From Lachnoclostridium sp. UBA5725 (GTDB lineage: Bacteria; Bacillota; Clostridia; Lachnospirales; Lachnospiraceae): 64,000 bases of DNA. Positions 54,005-62,340 of the stretch are shown piece after piece; positions within the stretch are counted from its first letter, which is position 1; each line of letters opens with the position of its first letter. The stretch lies in assembly GCA_002419585.1 (NCBI GenBank), contig DIGJ01000009.1:73259-137258 (forward strand). Reading direction: 5' to 3'. The notes below the pieces were generated by a model, which searched no databases, was not told the origin of the DNA, and saw only the letters and a list, made by a program, of their open reading frames with translations. Both the position numbers and the translations under genes were made by a program.

Positions 54005-54961
54005 ATGTTTAGAAAATATAAAAATGAAAAGGTGAATGCAGAATCGGAAAAAATAGAATCATCTGCTACAGATAATAAATTATATATTGAGGAAGTATTT
54101 GAGTTATCGGACCAGGTAAATTGTCAGATAAATAATCTTTTGAAAGAAGAGGGGACGATAACGTTTGGTCTTAATAATCTACTAAATGGAACGGAATACA
54201 CCACGCAGCAGATTGAACAGGTAGATAGCTATCTTGAGGATCTTTCTCAAAATAACCAAAAGACCCAGGAACAGGTCGTTGGAGTATTTAATAGCCTGGA
54301 TCATACGGCTCATGAAATTGATGCAGCAAAAAAAGGAATAAAAGAACTGATCGATGAAATGAATAAAGTGACGGTTGTATTTGAAGATTTCTATACCATG
54401 ACAAAAAATATGCAGGAGCAGTTTGTTAATATCAATAATTTTGCTTCTGTCATCACTGAAATTGCAAATCAAACGAATCTATTGTCTTTAAATGCATCCA
54501 TTGAGGCAGCACGGGCTGGTCAGGCGGGTCGTGGATTTGCAGTTGTCGCTGAGGAGATTAAAAATTTGGCGGAGACTTCAAAGCAAAGTGCATCGGATAT
54601 TATGAACGCTATGCGCAATATGAATGGGGTTATGGATTTGCTAGGCGAAAAATCAATCAATGGAAAAGAAGTTGTCAACAACACTACTAAGATGACGGAC
54701 GAATCCATTCATTTGCTCAATAATATCATTCAGGCTGAGGGAGCGGTACAAAACCATATGGAGGAAGTTCAGACATCCCAGCAAATTAATATGGAAAAAA
54801 TGGACATGATTTCTAAGAATCTTACCAACGTAGTTGATCGATCAAAGTTGGAAAATCAGGATCTGGAGAAATTAATTTCAGCAGTGCAGTCAAAATCAGA
54901 TTATTATCTACTAATACTGAATCATTTGAATCAGATTAAGTTATTCAGTGAGGAAAAATGA
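54005..54961 (+). CDS. Soluble chemoreceptor signalling protein
   Basis: This 318-residue methyl-accepting protein has no membrane segment. A helical N-terminus is followed by an MCP signalling domain with the highly conserved tip TNLLSLNASIEAARAGQAG and GFAVVAEEIKNLAETS. It has no sensor domain of its own. It is translated with the FIST gene, so a FIST-receptor complex is likely. It should couple to CheA/CheW elsewhere or control a non-motility output. Confidence 0.87.
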   Translation: MFRKYKNEKVNAESEKIESSATDNKLYIEEVFELSDQVNCQINNLLKEEGTITFGLNNLLNGTEYTTQQIEQVDSYLEDLSQNNQKTQEQVVGVFNSLDHTAHEIDAAKKGIKELIDEMNKVTVVFEDFYTMTKNMQEQFVNINNFASVITEIANQTNLLSLNASIEAARAGQAGRGFAVVAEEIKNLAETSKQSASDIMNAMRNMNGVMDLLGEKSINGKEVVNNTTKMTDESIHLLNNIIQAEGAVQNHMEEVQTSQQINMEKMDMISKNLTNVVDRSKLENQDLEKLISAVQSKSDYYLLILNHLNQIKLFSEEK

Positions 54962-55043
54962 GAATAGAAAAAAGTTAAAAAGTACTTCATTTTTAAGTTT
55001 ATACAAAATGGAGTTTCTCACCAGTTTTGTACTGTTTAAATGA

Positions 55044-55073
55044 GAATATTATGTATACCAATCGCATAAGATT
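55044..55073 (+). promoter_or_regulatory. Possible sigma-E promoter of spoIIID
   Basis: GAATATT (55044-55050), 14 bp, CATAAGATT (55065-55073) resembles the sigma-E pattern (ATATT, 14 bp, CATACAAT). spoIIID is a known sigma-E gene in Bacillus. The match is partial. Confidence 0.35.
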
Positions 55074-55101
55074 AAGAAACAAGTTATCTTAAGGAGATAG
55101 G

Positions 55102-55356
55102 GTGAAAGGATACATAGAAGAGCGGGCAGTAAGTTTGGCAAATTATATTATTGAAAATAATGCAACCGTCAGACAAACCGCAAAGGAGTTTGGGATCAGC
55201 AAGAGTACCGTACATAAGGATGTAACGGAACGATTGGATGTTGTGAATCCCGCATTAGCAAAAAAAACTCGTAGTGTGTTGGATGTTAATAAATCGGAAC
55301 GTCATATACGAGGAGGCCTTGCTACAAAAGAAAAATATTTACACAAGAATGGTTGA
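55102..55356 (+). CDS. spoIIID: Sporulation transcription factor SpoIIID
   Basis: This mother-cell DNA-binding regulator has 84 residues. The helix-turn-helix is ATVRQTAKEFGISKSTVHKD, followed by the family tail RHIRGGLATKEKYLH. It has a GTG start with AAGGAGAT upstream. It confirms a spore-forming host. A terminator follows directly. Confidence 0.95.
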   Translation: MKGYIEERAVSLANYIIENNATVRQTAKEFGISKSTVHKDVTERLDVVNPALAKKTRSVLDVNKSERHIRGGLATKEKYLHKNG

Positions 55357-55361
55357 ATTAA

Positions 55362-55414
55362 AAAAAGAGTGTTGTATCGTAACTTAAAAGTTGCAATATA
55401 ACACTCTTTTATTT
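55362..55414. terminator. Bidirectional terminator, spoIIID / CHAP-like gene
   Basis: AAAAGAGTGTTGTAT pairs with ATATAACACTCTTTT, with T-rich and A-rich tails on both sides, between convergent genes. Confidence 0.8.
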
Positions 55415-55427
55415 TATCAAATAGTTA

Positions 55428-55967
55428 TTATTTTAACCGGTAGAAATTTAAGCTGCTAAACGATAAGGTGCGATTAATTTTGCAAACGGTCTGACCACCT
55501 TGCTGCCACTTCCAATTTTGCTCAATCAGTACGACTTCTTTGTTTTCTTTGTCGACACTTTTAACAATTGCCCAATGTGAACTGGTTGCTGCAATATCTC
55601 CAACATTTGGGGTGTCAACCGATTGGAAAACTTCTCCTTCGTAAGTAAGAGGAGTAGAGCCGCCATACAGATTGTAAACGGAAACATCATAAACCTCTTT
55701 GTAGAATTTCTTGACAAATGAGGCGCAAGAATAAGTCGCGCTTGAACCATCGCTTTTACCTGGACGATAAAGAGCATCTACACCCTTAAACGTATCTGAT
55801 ACGTAACTATCGTTCTTTACAACTAAAGTATCTTCTTTATAGGAAACCTCTTTTTCTTTGACATCTTGACTTGATTTTGTTTCTGCTGCATATGTAACGT
55901 AAGTTGGTGTAACATTCCCCAAAAATAAGGTAGCTGCTAATGCTACCAATAAAAATTTTTTGCGCAT
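55428..55967 (-). CDS. Secreted CHAP/NlpC-P60-like amidase
   Basis: This predicted secreted cell-wall hydrolase has 179 residues. The signal peptide is residues 1-28 (MRKKFLLVALAATLFLG, then TYAA). The catalytic Cys is in ATYSCASFVKKFY (about 87) and the catalytic His in ATSSHWAIVKSV (about 137), with IEQNW as the third part, matching the CHAP layout. ATG at 55967 has AAGGGG upstream. It is small, without binding repeats, and may act in spore or vegetative wall remodelling. Confidence 0.75.
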   Translation of the reverse strand: MRKKFLLVALAATLFLGNVTPTYVTYAAETKSSQDVKEKEVSYKEDTLVVKNDSYVSDTFKGVDALYRPGKSDGSSATYSCASFVKKFYKEVYDVSVYNLYGGSTPLTYEGEVFQSVDTPNVGDIAATSSHWAIVKSVDKENKEVVLIEQNWKWQQGGQTVCKINRTLSFSSLNFYRLK

Positions 55968-56081
55968 CCCATTTCCCCTTAACATTCTTCTATGTATGTA
56001 GAACTCTGTAAAACTAATATAACAAAATCTGAGGGAAAATGCAATAAAAAGTTAACAAAAATGTAATATATATAGTAATAA

Positions 56082-56684
56082 TTAATAAAAACAATCTTCT
56101 AATAATTCTGCGAGGTAGCCGGACATGTTCTCACTTGCAATTAATCGAACTAATACATCGCGGTCCCAAAGAATGACATCATTTGCATGAGCCAGTTTTT
56201 CGGCGTTTTGTGTGTAAGTTGAATTGGTGACAACGAGACCTTTGTCTGCTTCGTAATATGCCATGGATCCGATAACTTCCTGGATTGCTTTTACTCCAAT
56301 TTTTCCTTGATAACGCTTTGCCTGAACGGCTATTTTTGTGTTCTTCTTTTGTAGAATTAAATCAGCTCCATAATCGCTAGAGACTTTAGTGGTTGCAACC
56401 TGAAATCCAAGTGCCTCAAACTGAAGGTATAAGTAATCCTCGAATTCGGTTCCAGACATTTTGTCAATTTTATGAATTGAGAAATGCAAAATGCGAAAAC
56501 GCCGCCATTGTGTTCGAAGTTTTTTTAATACAACAAGAAAGAAAAGTAAAAATGAGTAAGACAAAAAAAGGAATGGAAAATCAAAAGAATGCCATCCAAG
56601 ATAAAATAAAGTGCCGATTATAAATAAAAAGAGTAAAAATGTTTCGAGTATAGTGAATATTGTGTCTTTTATGTATCGTTTCAT
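56082..56684 (-). CDS. Membrane-anchored Mrr-type restriction endonuclease-like protein
   Basis: It has about 200 residues. Two hydrophobic segments at about 10-29 and 33-54 anchor it. The Mrr_cat nuclease domain follows, with GTEFEDYLYLQFEALGF (Glu), SDYGADLIL (Asp) and AVQAKRYQG (QxK), a complete PD-(D/E)xK site. No methylase is next to it. ATG at 56684 has no RBS but sits 6 bp after a strong -10, suggesting a leaderless message. Members of this family are common in Firmicutes; DNA damage or foreign DNA responses are guesses. Confidence 0.8.
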   Translation of the reverse strand: MKRYIKDTIFTILETFLLFLFIIGTLFYLGWHSFDFPFLFLSYSFLLFFLVVLKKLRTQWRRFRILHFSIHKIDKMSGTEFEDYLYLQFEALGFQVATTKVSSDYGADLILQKKNTKIAVQAKRYQGKIGVKAIQEVIGSMAYYEADKGLVVTNSTYTQNAEKLAHANDVILWDRDVLVRLIASENMSGYLAELLEDCFY

Positions 56685-56690
56685 AAGTTC

Positions 56691-56719
56691 ATTATAATAT
56701 ATCGAACAAATGTTTGCAA
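56691..56719 (-). promoter_or_regulatory. Promoter of the Mrr-like gene
   Basis: Minus strand TTGCAA (56719-56714), 17 bp, TATAAT (56696-56691). Transcription should start at or within a base or two of the ATG. Confidence 0.7.
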
Positions 56720-56812
56720 GGACAAAATTAATATAGTATAAACTTTTTTTATGTGTTAAACTACATGTAGATATTGGAAGTGATAGAGAAAATGCATATG
56801 GGAGGGGACGCA

Positions 56813-58399
56813 ATGCACGTTGTTGTAGCAGATAACGAAGCAAAAACGGTACAGTCCATTAAAAAGGTACTAGAGAAACAAATCAAAGGGATTAAAGTTT
56901 TTATAGCACTGTCAGATACAAAGAGTGTCTTGCAAAAAATAGAAGAGGTTTCTCCAGCGCTTATTATTTTGGGTGTTAATCTGAAAGATTTAAATGGACT
57001 TGACATAGCAAAGTACTTATATTCAACGGGGAATAAATCAGAAGTCATTCTAATTTCATCATACAATTATTTTGAATTTGCAAGAGAGGCAATTCGACTT
57101 GATGTACATGATTATTTGTTAAAACCATTAATTGAAAGCCAATTAGTGGAATCATGCATAGATGCGCTGGATAAATTTAGCGAAAAAACAGAACGTGCAT
57201 CCGAAACGGAAATCAAAGAAAAGAATATTCAGGAGGCAAGAAGGCATGTTGAATATAGCTTGATGTACTCCGCTTTATTCAATGGAGAGGCATCGGAAGA
57301 AATTAAAAATTATAAGAAACTATTTTTACTTGGTGACATTGGATATATCTTGAATATCGAAATAGATTCCTTTGATTCAGACAGTTTGATTAATTTAAAA
57401 AAAGATGACGTTAAAATCAATAATTTTTTGCGTAAAATTGTTTCGGAGCATAACAACTGTATTGTAGGAGCAAGGATGCTCAATCGCATTCTTATTTGGG
57501 TTGATTCTTCCGAAAAGGGACGAAAAGTACCAGATTCTCCAATGGCAGATATTAAATTGGCGGCACATATCATTGTATCATTGAAGGAACGCTTTTTTGT
57601 TAATGTATCCATTGGCGTTGGGGGAGAAAAGTCGATTTTAAATCTTCATGCATCTTATGAAGAAGCGGTACGTTGCCTTCGTTACAAAGGCGTTCATAAT
57701 GTGGTCCGTATTCGAGATGTCGAACAGGCGGAGGTGTCGCCTACGGAGTATAATGAATTGGAAAATCGACTACTTAAGAGTATTAAGTTTGGTAAAGCTG
57801 AAATTATCAACCTTTTTGTAGAACTTCTAGATCAGATTCGAGGGCTGGAAGAGAATGTATATCGGAATAAAATCTTTGAAATACTCGTACTTGCGTCTCA
57901 TGAAGCACGGCTTGCAGGACAAAATATACTAGATTACATTGATTTTAAACAATATTTTGAAAATAATTGGGATTTACCAATTGAGCAGGTGGAAAGATGG
58001 GCGTACCAGAGATTTGAGTATTTGATCAATTCGGTACAAACAAGCCGTCTAGAGATTCGTTCCGATGCAGTAAATAGTGCAATCCGTTATATGGAAGAAC
58101 ATTATATGGAAGAAATAACATTGGAAGAAATCGCGCGCTATATTGGGATCAGTCCGCAGCATTTTAGCAAGATATTTAAAGAAGAGACGGGAATAAATTA
58201 CATCGAATGGCTGACGAATCTACGACTTGATATTGCGAAACGTCTGTTAGCTGAAGGGGGAAAAACAATTAAAGAAGTATGCTATCAGGTTGGATATAAC
58301 GATCCGAACTATTTTAGCCGAATCTTTCGTAAAAATGTTAAAACTTCACCAAGTGAATTTGCAAAGTGTATTTTCCTGAATAATCCGGCAAAAAAGTAA
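56813..58399 (+). CDS. AraC-type regulator with degenerate receiver domain (YesN-like)
   Basis: This 528-residue regulator has a receiver-like N-terminus (1-120), a long middle domain (about 130-415) and a C-terminal AraC DNA-binding domain (about 425-525; ITLEEIARYIGISPQHFSKI, then IKEVCYQVGYNDPNYFSR). The receiver lacks the phospho-acceptor Asp: the expected site reads ILGVNLKDLNG with Gly 54, and the acidic pair is DNE. Lys 104 (LLKP) and Ser 82-83 remain. ATG at 56813 has GGAGGGG upstream. No sensor kinase is adjacent. Phosphorylation-independent control is therefore likely. Confidence 0.87.
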   Translation: MHVVVADNEAKTVQSIKKVLEKQIKGIKVFIALSDTKSVLQKIEEVSPALIILGVNLKDLNGLDIAKYLYSTGNKSEVILISSYNYFEFAREAIRLDVHDYLLKPLIESQLVESCIDALDKFSEKTERASETEIKEKNIQEARRHVEYSLMYSALFNGEASEEIKNYKKLFLLGDIGYILNIEIDSFDSDSLINLKKDDVKINNFLRKIVSEHNNCIVGARMLNRILIWVDSSEKGRKVPDSPMADIKLAAHIIVSLKERFFVNVSIGVGGEKSILNLHASYEEAVRCLRYKGVHNVVRIRDVEQAEVSPTEYNELENRLLKSIKFGKAEIINLFVELLDQIRGLEENVYRNKIFEILVLASHEARLAGQNILDYIDFKQYFENNWDLPIEQVERWAYQRFEYLINSVQTSRLEIRSDAVNSAIRYMEEHYMEEITLEEIARYIGISPQHFSKIFKEETGINYIEWLTNLRLDIAKRLLAEGGKTIKEVCYQVGYNDPNYFSRIFRKNVKTSPSEFAKCIFLNNPAKK

Positions 58400-58426
58400 C
58401 CAATCAGAATAAAAATTCTGATTGGT
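58397..58426 (-). terminator. Terminator of the FliD-like gene
   Basis: AACCAATCAGAAT pairs perfectly with ATTCTGATTGGTT over a 4-nt loop. The T-run follows on the minus strand only. Confidence 0.75.
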
Positions 58427-58443
58427 TAAAGTAACAAAAGCTA

Positions 58444-59724
58444 CTAACAATAATAATTAAATATCATACCACTATATATGGAAGAGACGTAAGAATTCGA
58501 AGCGCGAGGCTTTGTAAAGTTTGGATAGGTTACAAGTGTTTTGTCTACGAAATCCATTGGATTTATAATAATGGAGGAGACTTGTTTATCTACCTTATTA
58601 AGATAGCCATTGGTGGAGAATAAATGGTTTATCTCTTTTGACTCTATGCTTTGCATGGAAAGAAATTCATCGATCTGCATTTTGCCACATTCGTCAAATG
58701 TGATTCCACATGATTCAAGTTCGTTCCGATATGGCGCGGCGGTTTTTTGTAATTTAAAGAGTAATTTCTGAGACATACCTTGAACAGAGTCATAGGCATT
58801 TGCCAAATCTACCATTTTGTTATATTGAGATTGAAAGGTTTCAATCGTAGAAAAAATAGCTTCACTATCCGGCAAATATCCAATCCTTGCAGGGGCTTGT
58901 GATGGACTAATAAAATCAATTTCCAGTGCTTTGTTTAATAATATTTGGTTGGACAGGGCCTCTTTTGGTTCTCCATTAATTTCAAATTGTGCATTTTGTG
59001 GGTTCAAAATATTCTCATTGAGTCCATAATATTCGATTAAACCAGTAGCATTTCCTGGAGATTTTGTGTCGTTTAATGTGAAAATTGGTTCTCCGGTTGA
59101 GCCAGTTTCGTTAGATTCCAGTTTCATTTGAACCATATTGTTTTTGGTTTTTAAGACCGAACAAGTAAGACCAATGTCAGATTTGTTGATAAAGTCCGAC
59201 AGTTTGGTTAGTGTTTCTTCGTTCGTGGTATTTTCTTTGATGTTATATTGAAAAGAATAGGTAGTTTCATCGAGCGTAACAGTAAAGGCATAATTTCCAG
59301 GAGCAGGACTCATGGTATTTGCTGAGACATTTGAACTTTTGTTTGCTTGATTCGTTGCGAGTGAATTAACCTTTAATTCAAATGGATCAGGATAACGGGA
59401 CGCATCCTCTGTTACTAACTGAACAAAAGCACTCGATTCATCTTCTGTGTACGCTTTCGTGGAGTTGAATACAGAGGTTGGCGTTTCGGTATACAAAGAC
59501 TTTGCGGTGTCAGATATTTGCAATGAAACATCTTTTATTCCAATAGCAAACGTCTGATTTTCTTTTGTTAAGTTTACCTTATATAAAGGAGAATTCTTAT
59601 TAATTTTTATAATGGTATTATAAATACTGCGTAGTTCACTCCGTTTATGTACTTTGCTTGAACTACTTAGGTTTGTTCCGCTCATATAGTTTGTAAGCAG
59701 GTAATTATATACAGTAGGTGCCAT
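58444..59724 (-). CDS. FliD-like (flagellar cap family) protein, orphan
   Basis: This 426-residue protein has no signal peptide. The start APTVYNYLLTNYMSG and the stretch HKRSELRSIYNTIIKINK match short FliD-like proteins I recall from Lachnospiraceae. A beta-rich middle (FELKVNSLATNQANKSS, GNYAFTVTLDETTYSF) and a helical C-terminus resemble the D2-D3 and D0-D1 parts of the hook-associated protein 2 cap. It is shorter than classical FliD and has no flagellar neighbours here. It may be a cap variant for filament assembly; confidence in the exact role is low. Confidence 0.6.
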   Translation of the reverse strand: MAPTVYNYLLTNYMSGTNLSSSSKVHKRSELRSIYNTIIKINKNSPLYKVNLTKENQTFAIGIKDVSLQISDTAKSLYTETPTSVFNSTKAYTEDESSAFVQLVTEDASRYPDPFELKVNSLATNQANKSSNVSANTMSPAPGNYAFTVTLDETTYSFQYNIKENTTNEETLTKLSDFINKSDIGLTCSVLKTKNNMVQMKLESNETGSTGEPIFTLNDTKSPGNATGLIEYYGLNENILNPQNAQFEINGEPKEALSNQILLNKALEIDFISPSQAPARIGYLPDSEAIFSTIETFQSQYNKMVDLANAYDSVQGMSQKLLFKLQKTAAPYRNELESCGITFDECGKMQIDEFLSMQSIESKEINHLFSTNGYLNKVDKQVSSIIINPMDFVDKTLVTYPNFTKPRASNSYVSSIYSGMIFNYYC

Positions 59725-59817
59725 CAGAATTCTCCTTTCATTTATAATAGGAAAAAATTACATTTTTTTATGACTTAATTATAGCGCAAAGTAGTCCATC
59801 TGTCGATAGAAAAATGC

Positions 59818-59846
59818 TTGACGAAAGAAGAATACTGTGATATAGT
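59818..59846 (+). promoter_or_regulatory. Promoter of rpmG-secE-nusG-rplKA
   Basis: TTGACG (59818-59823), 17 bp, TATAGT (59841-59846), about 78 bp before rpmG. Confidence 0.7.
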
Positions 59847-59923
59847 GAGTGGGCGAGATGAAATAGGTCTTTTTTTTATGCCTAAAAAACTGAAAATAAT
59901 TAAAGTAATTGGAGGTGCCAGCC

Positions 59924-60073
59924 GTGCGTGTAAAAATTACACTAGCGTGTACAGAATGTAAACAACGTAACTATAATACGAAAAAAGAAAAGAAAACACA
60001 TCCGGACAGAATGGAAACTAAGAAATATTGTAAATTCTGCAAATCACATACATTACACAAAGAAACAAAATAA
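59924..60073 (+). CDS. rpmG: 50S ribosomal protein L33
   Basis: This 49-residue protein has a GTG start and GGAGGTG upstream. VRVKITLACTECKQRNY and KYCKFCKSHTLHKETK give the CxxC...CxxC zinc-binding form of L33. It precedes secE by 34 bp, the usual order in Firmicutes. Confidence 0.95.
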   Translation: MRVKITLACTECKQRNYNTKKEKKTHPDRMETKKYCKFCKSHTLHKETK

Positions 60074-60107
60074 TGTATTGAGCAATGCATGAAAGGAAAG
60101 AAAAGAT

Positions 60108-60323
60108 ATGGGAGATACTGCAAATACAAACGAAAAAGTGCAAAAGAAAAGCTTTTTCAAGGGTATTAAATCTGAGTTTAAAAAGATTATTTGGCCTGAT
60201 AAGGACTACCTTGCAAAACAATCAGTAGCAGTTGTTGCTATCTCTGTTGTTTTGGGAATTGTTATTTCTGTTATTGATTTAGGAATCAAGTTTGGCATTG
60301 ATAAAATTCTCAAAATAGGATAA
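60108..60323 (+). CDS. secE: Preprotein translocase subunit SecE
   Basis: SecE is the small essential part of the SecYEG channel. It is 71 residues with one transmembrane helix at about 40-58 (VAVVAISVVLGIVISVI), preceded by the conserved amphipathic GIKSEFKKIIWPDKD. GAAAGGAAAG precedes the ATG. nusG starts 10 bp later. Confidence 0.95.
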   Translation: MGDTANTNEKVQKKSFFKGIKSEFKKIIWPDKDYLAKQSVAVVAISVVLGIVISVIDLGIKFGIDKILKIG

Positions 60324-60333
60324 AGGTGATTAT

Positions 60334-60855
60334 ATGTCAGAGACAAATTGGTATGTGGTTCATACTTATTCTGGTTATGAGAATAAGGTAAAAGCCAACA
60401 TTGAGAAGACAATAGAAAATAGAAAACTTCAAGATCAGATATTGGAAGTATCCGTTCCTATGCAGAATGTTGTAGAAGTGAAAAACGGAGCAAAGAAACA
60501 GGTTCAAAAGAAAATGTTTCCTGCATATGTTTTGATTAACATGGTTATGAATGACGACACATGGTACGTTGTTCGTAATACCAGAGGAGTTACGGGTTTT
60601 GTTGGTCCTGGATCCAAGCCAGTTCCTCTGACGGAAGAAGAAATGTTCAGCATGGGCCTTAACAACAAAGCCGAGGAACTGTCGGTTAATTTTGAAGTTG
60701 GGGATACAGTTGTTGTTACTTCCGGTGTATGGGAAAATACAGCAGGTGTTATCAAATCCATTAATCAACAAAAACAATTTGTTACGATTAACATTGATAT
60801 GTTTGGGCGTGAGACACCGGTTGAAATTAGTTTCTTAGATATTAAAAAAGAGTAA
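60334..60855 (+). CDS. nusG: Transcription elongation factor NusG
   Basis: NusG binds RNA polymerase and affects pausing and termination. It has 173 residues: an NGN domain (NWYVVHTYSGYENKVKANIE, then FPAYVLINMVMND and VRNTRGVTGFVGPG) and a C-terminal KOW domain (EVGDTVVVTSGVWENTAGVI). Normal length and position. Confidence 0.96.
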   Translation: MSETNWYVVHTYSGYENKVKANIEKTIENRKLQDQILEVSVPMQNVVEVKNGAKKQVQKKMFPAYVLINMVMNDDTWYVVRNTRGVTGFVGPGSKPVPLTEEEMFSMGLNNKAEELSVNFEVGDTVVVTSGVWENTAGVIKSINQQKQFVTINIDMFGRETPVEISFLDIKKE

Positions 60856-60879
60856 GTTTGTGGAAAAGAGGTTACCATA

Positions 60880-61305
60880 ATGGCGAAAAAAGTTCAAGGT
60901 TATATTAAATTACAAATTCCTGCTGCAAAAGCAACACCAGCTCCACCAGTTGGACCTGCTTTAGGACAGCATGGTGTTAATATTGTTCAGTTTACAAAAG
61001 AATTTAATGCTAGAACAGCAAATCAGGAAGGAATGATCATTCCTGTAGTTATCACTGTATATGCAGACAGAAGCTTTAGCTTTATTACAAAGACTCCTCC
61101 TGCAGCAGTATTATTAAAGAAAGCGTGTAACTTAAAGTCTGGTTCAGGCGTTCCTAACAAGACAAAAGTTGCTACCATCAGCAAAGCTGAAATTCAGAAG
61201 ATTGCTGAACTTAAAATGCCAGATTTAAATGCAAGTAGCATTGAATCTGCAATGAGTATGATTTCAGGTACCGCAAGAAGTATGGGTATCACAGTAGTAG
61301 ATTAA
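60880..61305 (+). CDS. rplK: 50S ribosomal protein L11
   Basis: It has 141 residues. The N-terminal domain has AKATPAPPVGPALGQHGVNI, and the rRNA-binding C-terminal domain has KSGSGVPNKTKVATISKAE and MISGTARSMGITVV. It forms the GTPase-associated centre with 23S rRNA. Confidence 0.97.
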   Translation: MAKKVQGYIKLQIPAAKATPAPPVGPALGQHGVNIVQFTKEFNARTANQEGMIIPVVITVYADRSFSFITKTPPAAVLLKKACNLKSGSGVPNKTKVATISKAEIQKIAELKMPDLNASSIESAMSMISGTARSMGITVVD

Positions 61306-61434
61306 TTAAGGTAAAAATTAACAATCATTCAGTTTTTTCGCAAAAATAAGATTGATTTTCGATGTCCGAAATAGTGGGAGGAATGGTCTTACTATTGAGA
61401 TATTATCCCGATAATACCACAGGAGGTTTTAGAA

Positions 61435-62124
61435 ATGAAAAGAGGAAAGAAATATTTAGAAGCCGCAAAGCTTGTTGACAGAGTTACTCAATATGACCCT
61501 GAAGAAGCGATCGGTTTAGTAAAGAAAACAGCTGTTGCAAAATTTGATGAAACAGTAGAAGCGCATATCAGACTTGGCGTTGATGGACGTCATGCAGACC
61601 AGCAGGTTCGTGGAGCTGTAGTTTTACCACATGGTACAGGTAAAAAAGTTCGCGTTCTTGTATTTGCAAAAGGCGATAAAGTAAATGAAGCTGAAGCTGC
61701 AGGTGCAGATTTCGTTGGTGGAGAGGAATTAATTCCTAAAATCCAGAACGAAGGATGGTTTGAATTTGACGTAGTAGTTGCTACTCCAGATATGATGGGT
61801 GTTGTTGGTCGTTTAGGACGTGTTCTTGGACCAAAAGGCTTAATGCCAAACCCAAAAGCAGGTACTGTAACAATGGATGTTACAAAAGCTGTTCAAGATA
61901 TTAAAGCAGGTAAGATCGAATATAGACTTGACAAAACTAACATTATCCACGTTCCAGTTGGAAAAGTTTCTTTCACAGAAGAGATGTTAAATGATAACTT
62001 CAAAGCATTAATGGACGCTATCGTGAAAGCAAAACCATCTGCTGCAAAGGGACAATATTTAAGAAGTGTTACTGTAGCTTCTACAATGGGACCTGGTGTA
62101 AGAGTTAATACAGCAAAATACTAA
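61435..62124 (+). CDS. rplA: 50S ribosomal protein L1
   Basis: It has 229 residues and forms the L1 stalk. The start MKRGKKYLEAAKLVDR and the signature GRVLGPKGLMPNPKAGTV near residue 125 are clear. AGGAGG precedes the ATG. The 129-bp gap after rplK holds a small hairpin, TATTAT/ATAATA near 61405, and is longer than usual; it may hold an L1 operator, but I cannot demonstrate it. Confidence 0.97.
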   Translation: MKRGKKYLEAAKLVDRVTQYDPEEAIGLVKKTAVAKFDETVEAHIRLGVDGRHADQQVRGAVVLPHGTGKKVRVLVFAKGDKVNEAEAAGADFVGGEELIPKIQNEGWFEFDVVVATPDMMGVVGRLGRVLGPKGLMPNPKAGTVTMDVTKAVQDIKAGKIEYRLDKTNIIHVPVGKVSFTEEMLNDNFKALMDAIVKAKPSAAKGQYLRSVTVASTMGPGVRVNTAKY

Positions 62125-62139
62125 TTTTCAAGAAGTTTC

Positions 62140-62168
62140 TTGACAGTTAGTTAAATATATGATATATT
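62140..62168 (+). promoter_or_regulatory. Promoter of rplJL
   Basis: TTGACA (62140-62145), exactly 17 bp, TATATT (62163-62168). Confidence 0.8.
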
Positions 62169-62174
62169 GAATAA

Positions 62175-62316
62175 GCTTTGTGCAAACAAAGCGAACTGCC
62201 GAAGACAGTAGGTGCCGAGCATACGCTCAATGGCATAAGTACACAAACGCCTACCGAGGAAGAGTAAAATGACTTTTCGCCCTCACTGTCTCAAACAGTG
62301 GGGGCTTTTCGGTTTA
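62175..62316 (+). promoter_or_regulatory. L10 leader with attenuator
   Basis: This structured 5' UTR lies before rplJ. It shows the typical pieces GCTTTGTGCAAACAAAG, GAACTGCCGAAGACAGTAGG and GCCTACCGAGG, then a terminator-like stem (GCCCTCACTGT against ACAGTGGGGGC, about 62279-62305) with a T-run. Layout and position match the ribosomal L10 leader, which the L10(L12)4 complex binds to lower rplJL expression. Confidence 0.85.
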
Positions 62317-62340
62317 AATCTTATAAGGAGGTAGACTTAA

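Noticed and set aside
54182..54472. Minus-strand frame opposite the soluble chemoreceptor
   Set aside because: It is an antisense shadow of a conserved signalling domain.
61306..61434. L1-binding autoregulatory site in the rplK-rplA gap
   Set aside because: Only a small AT-rich hairpin is visible; I could not match the known L1 target fold.
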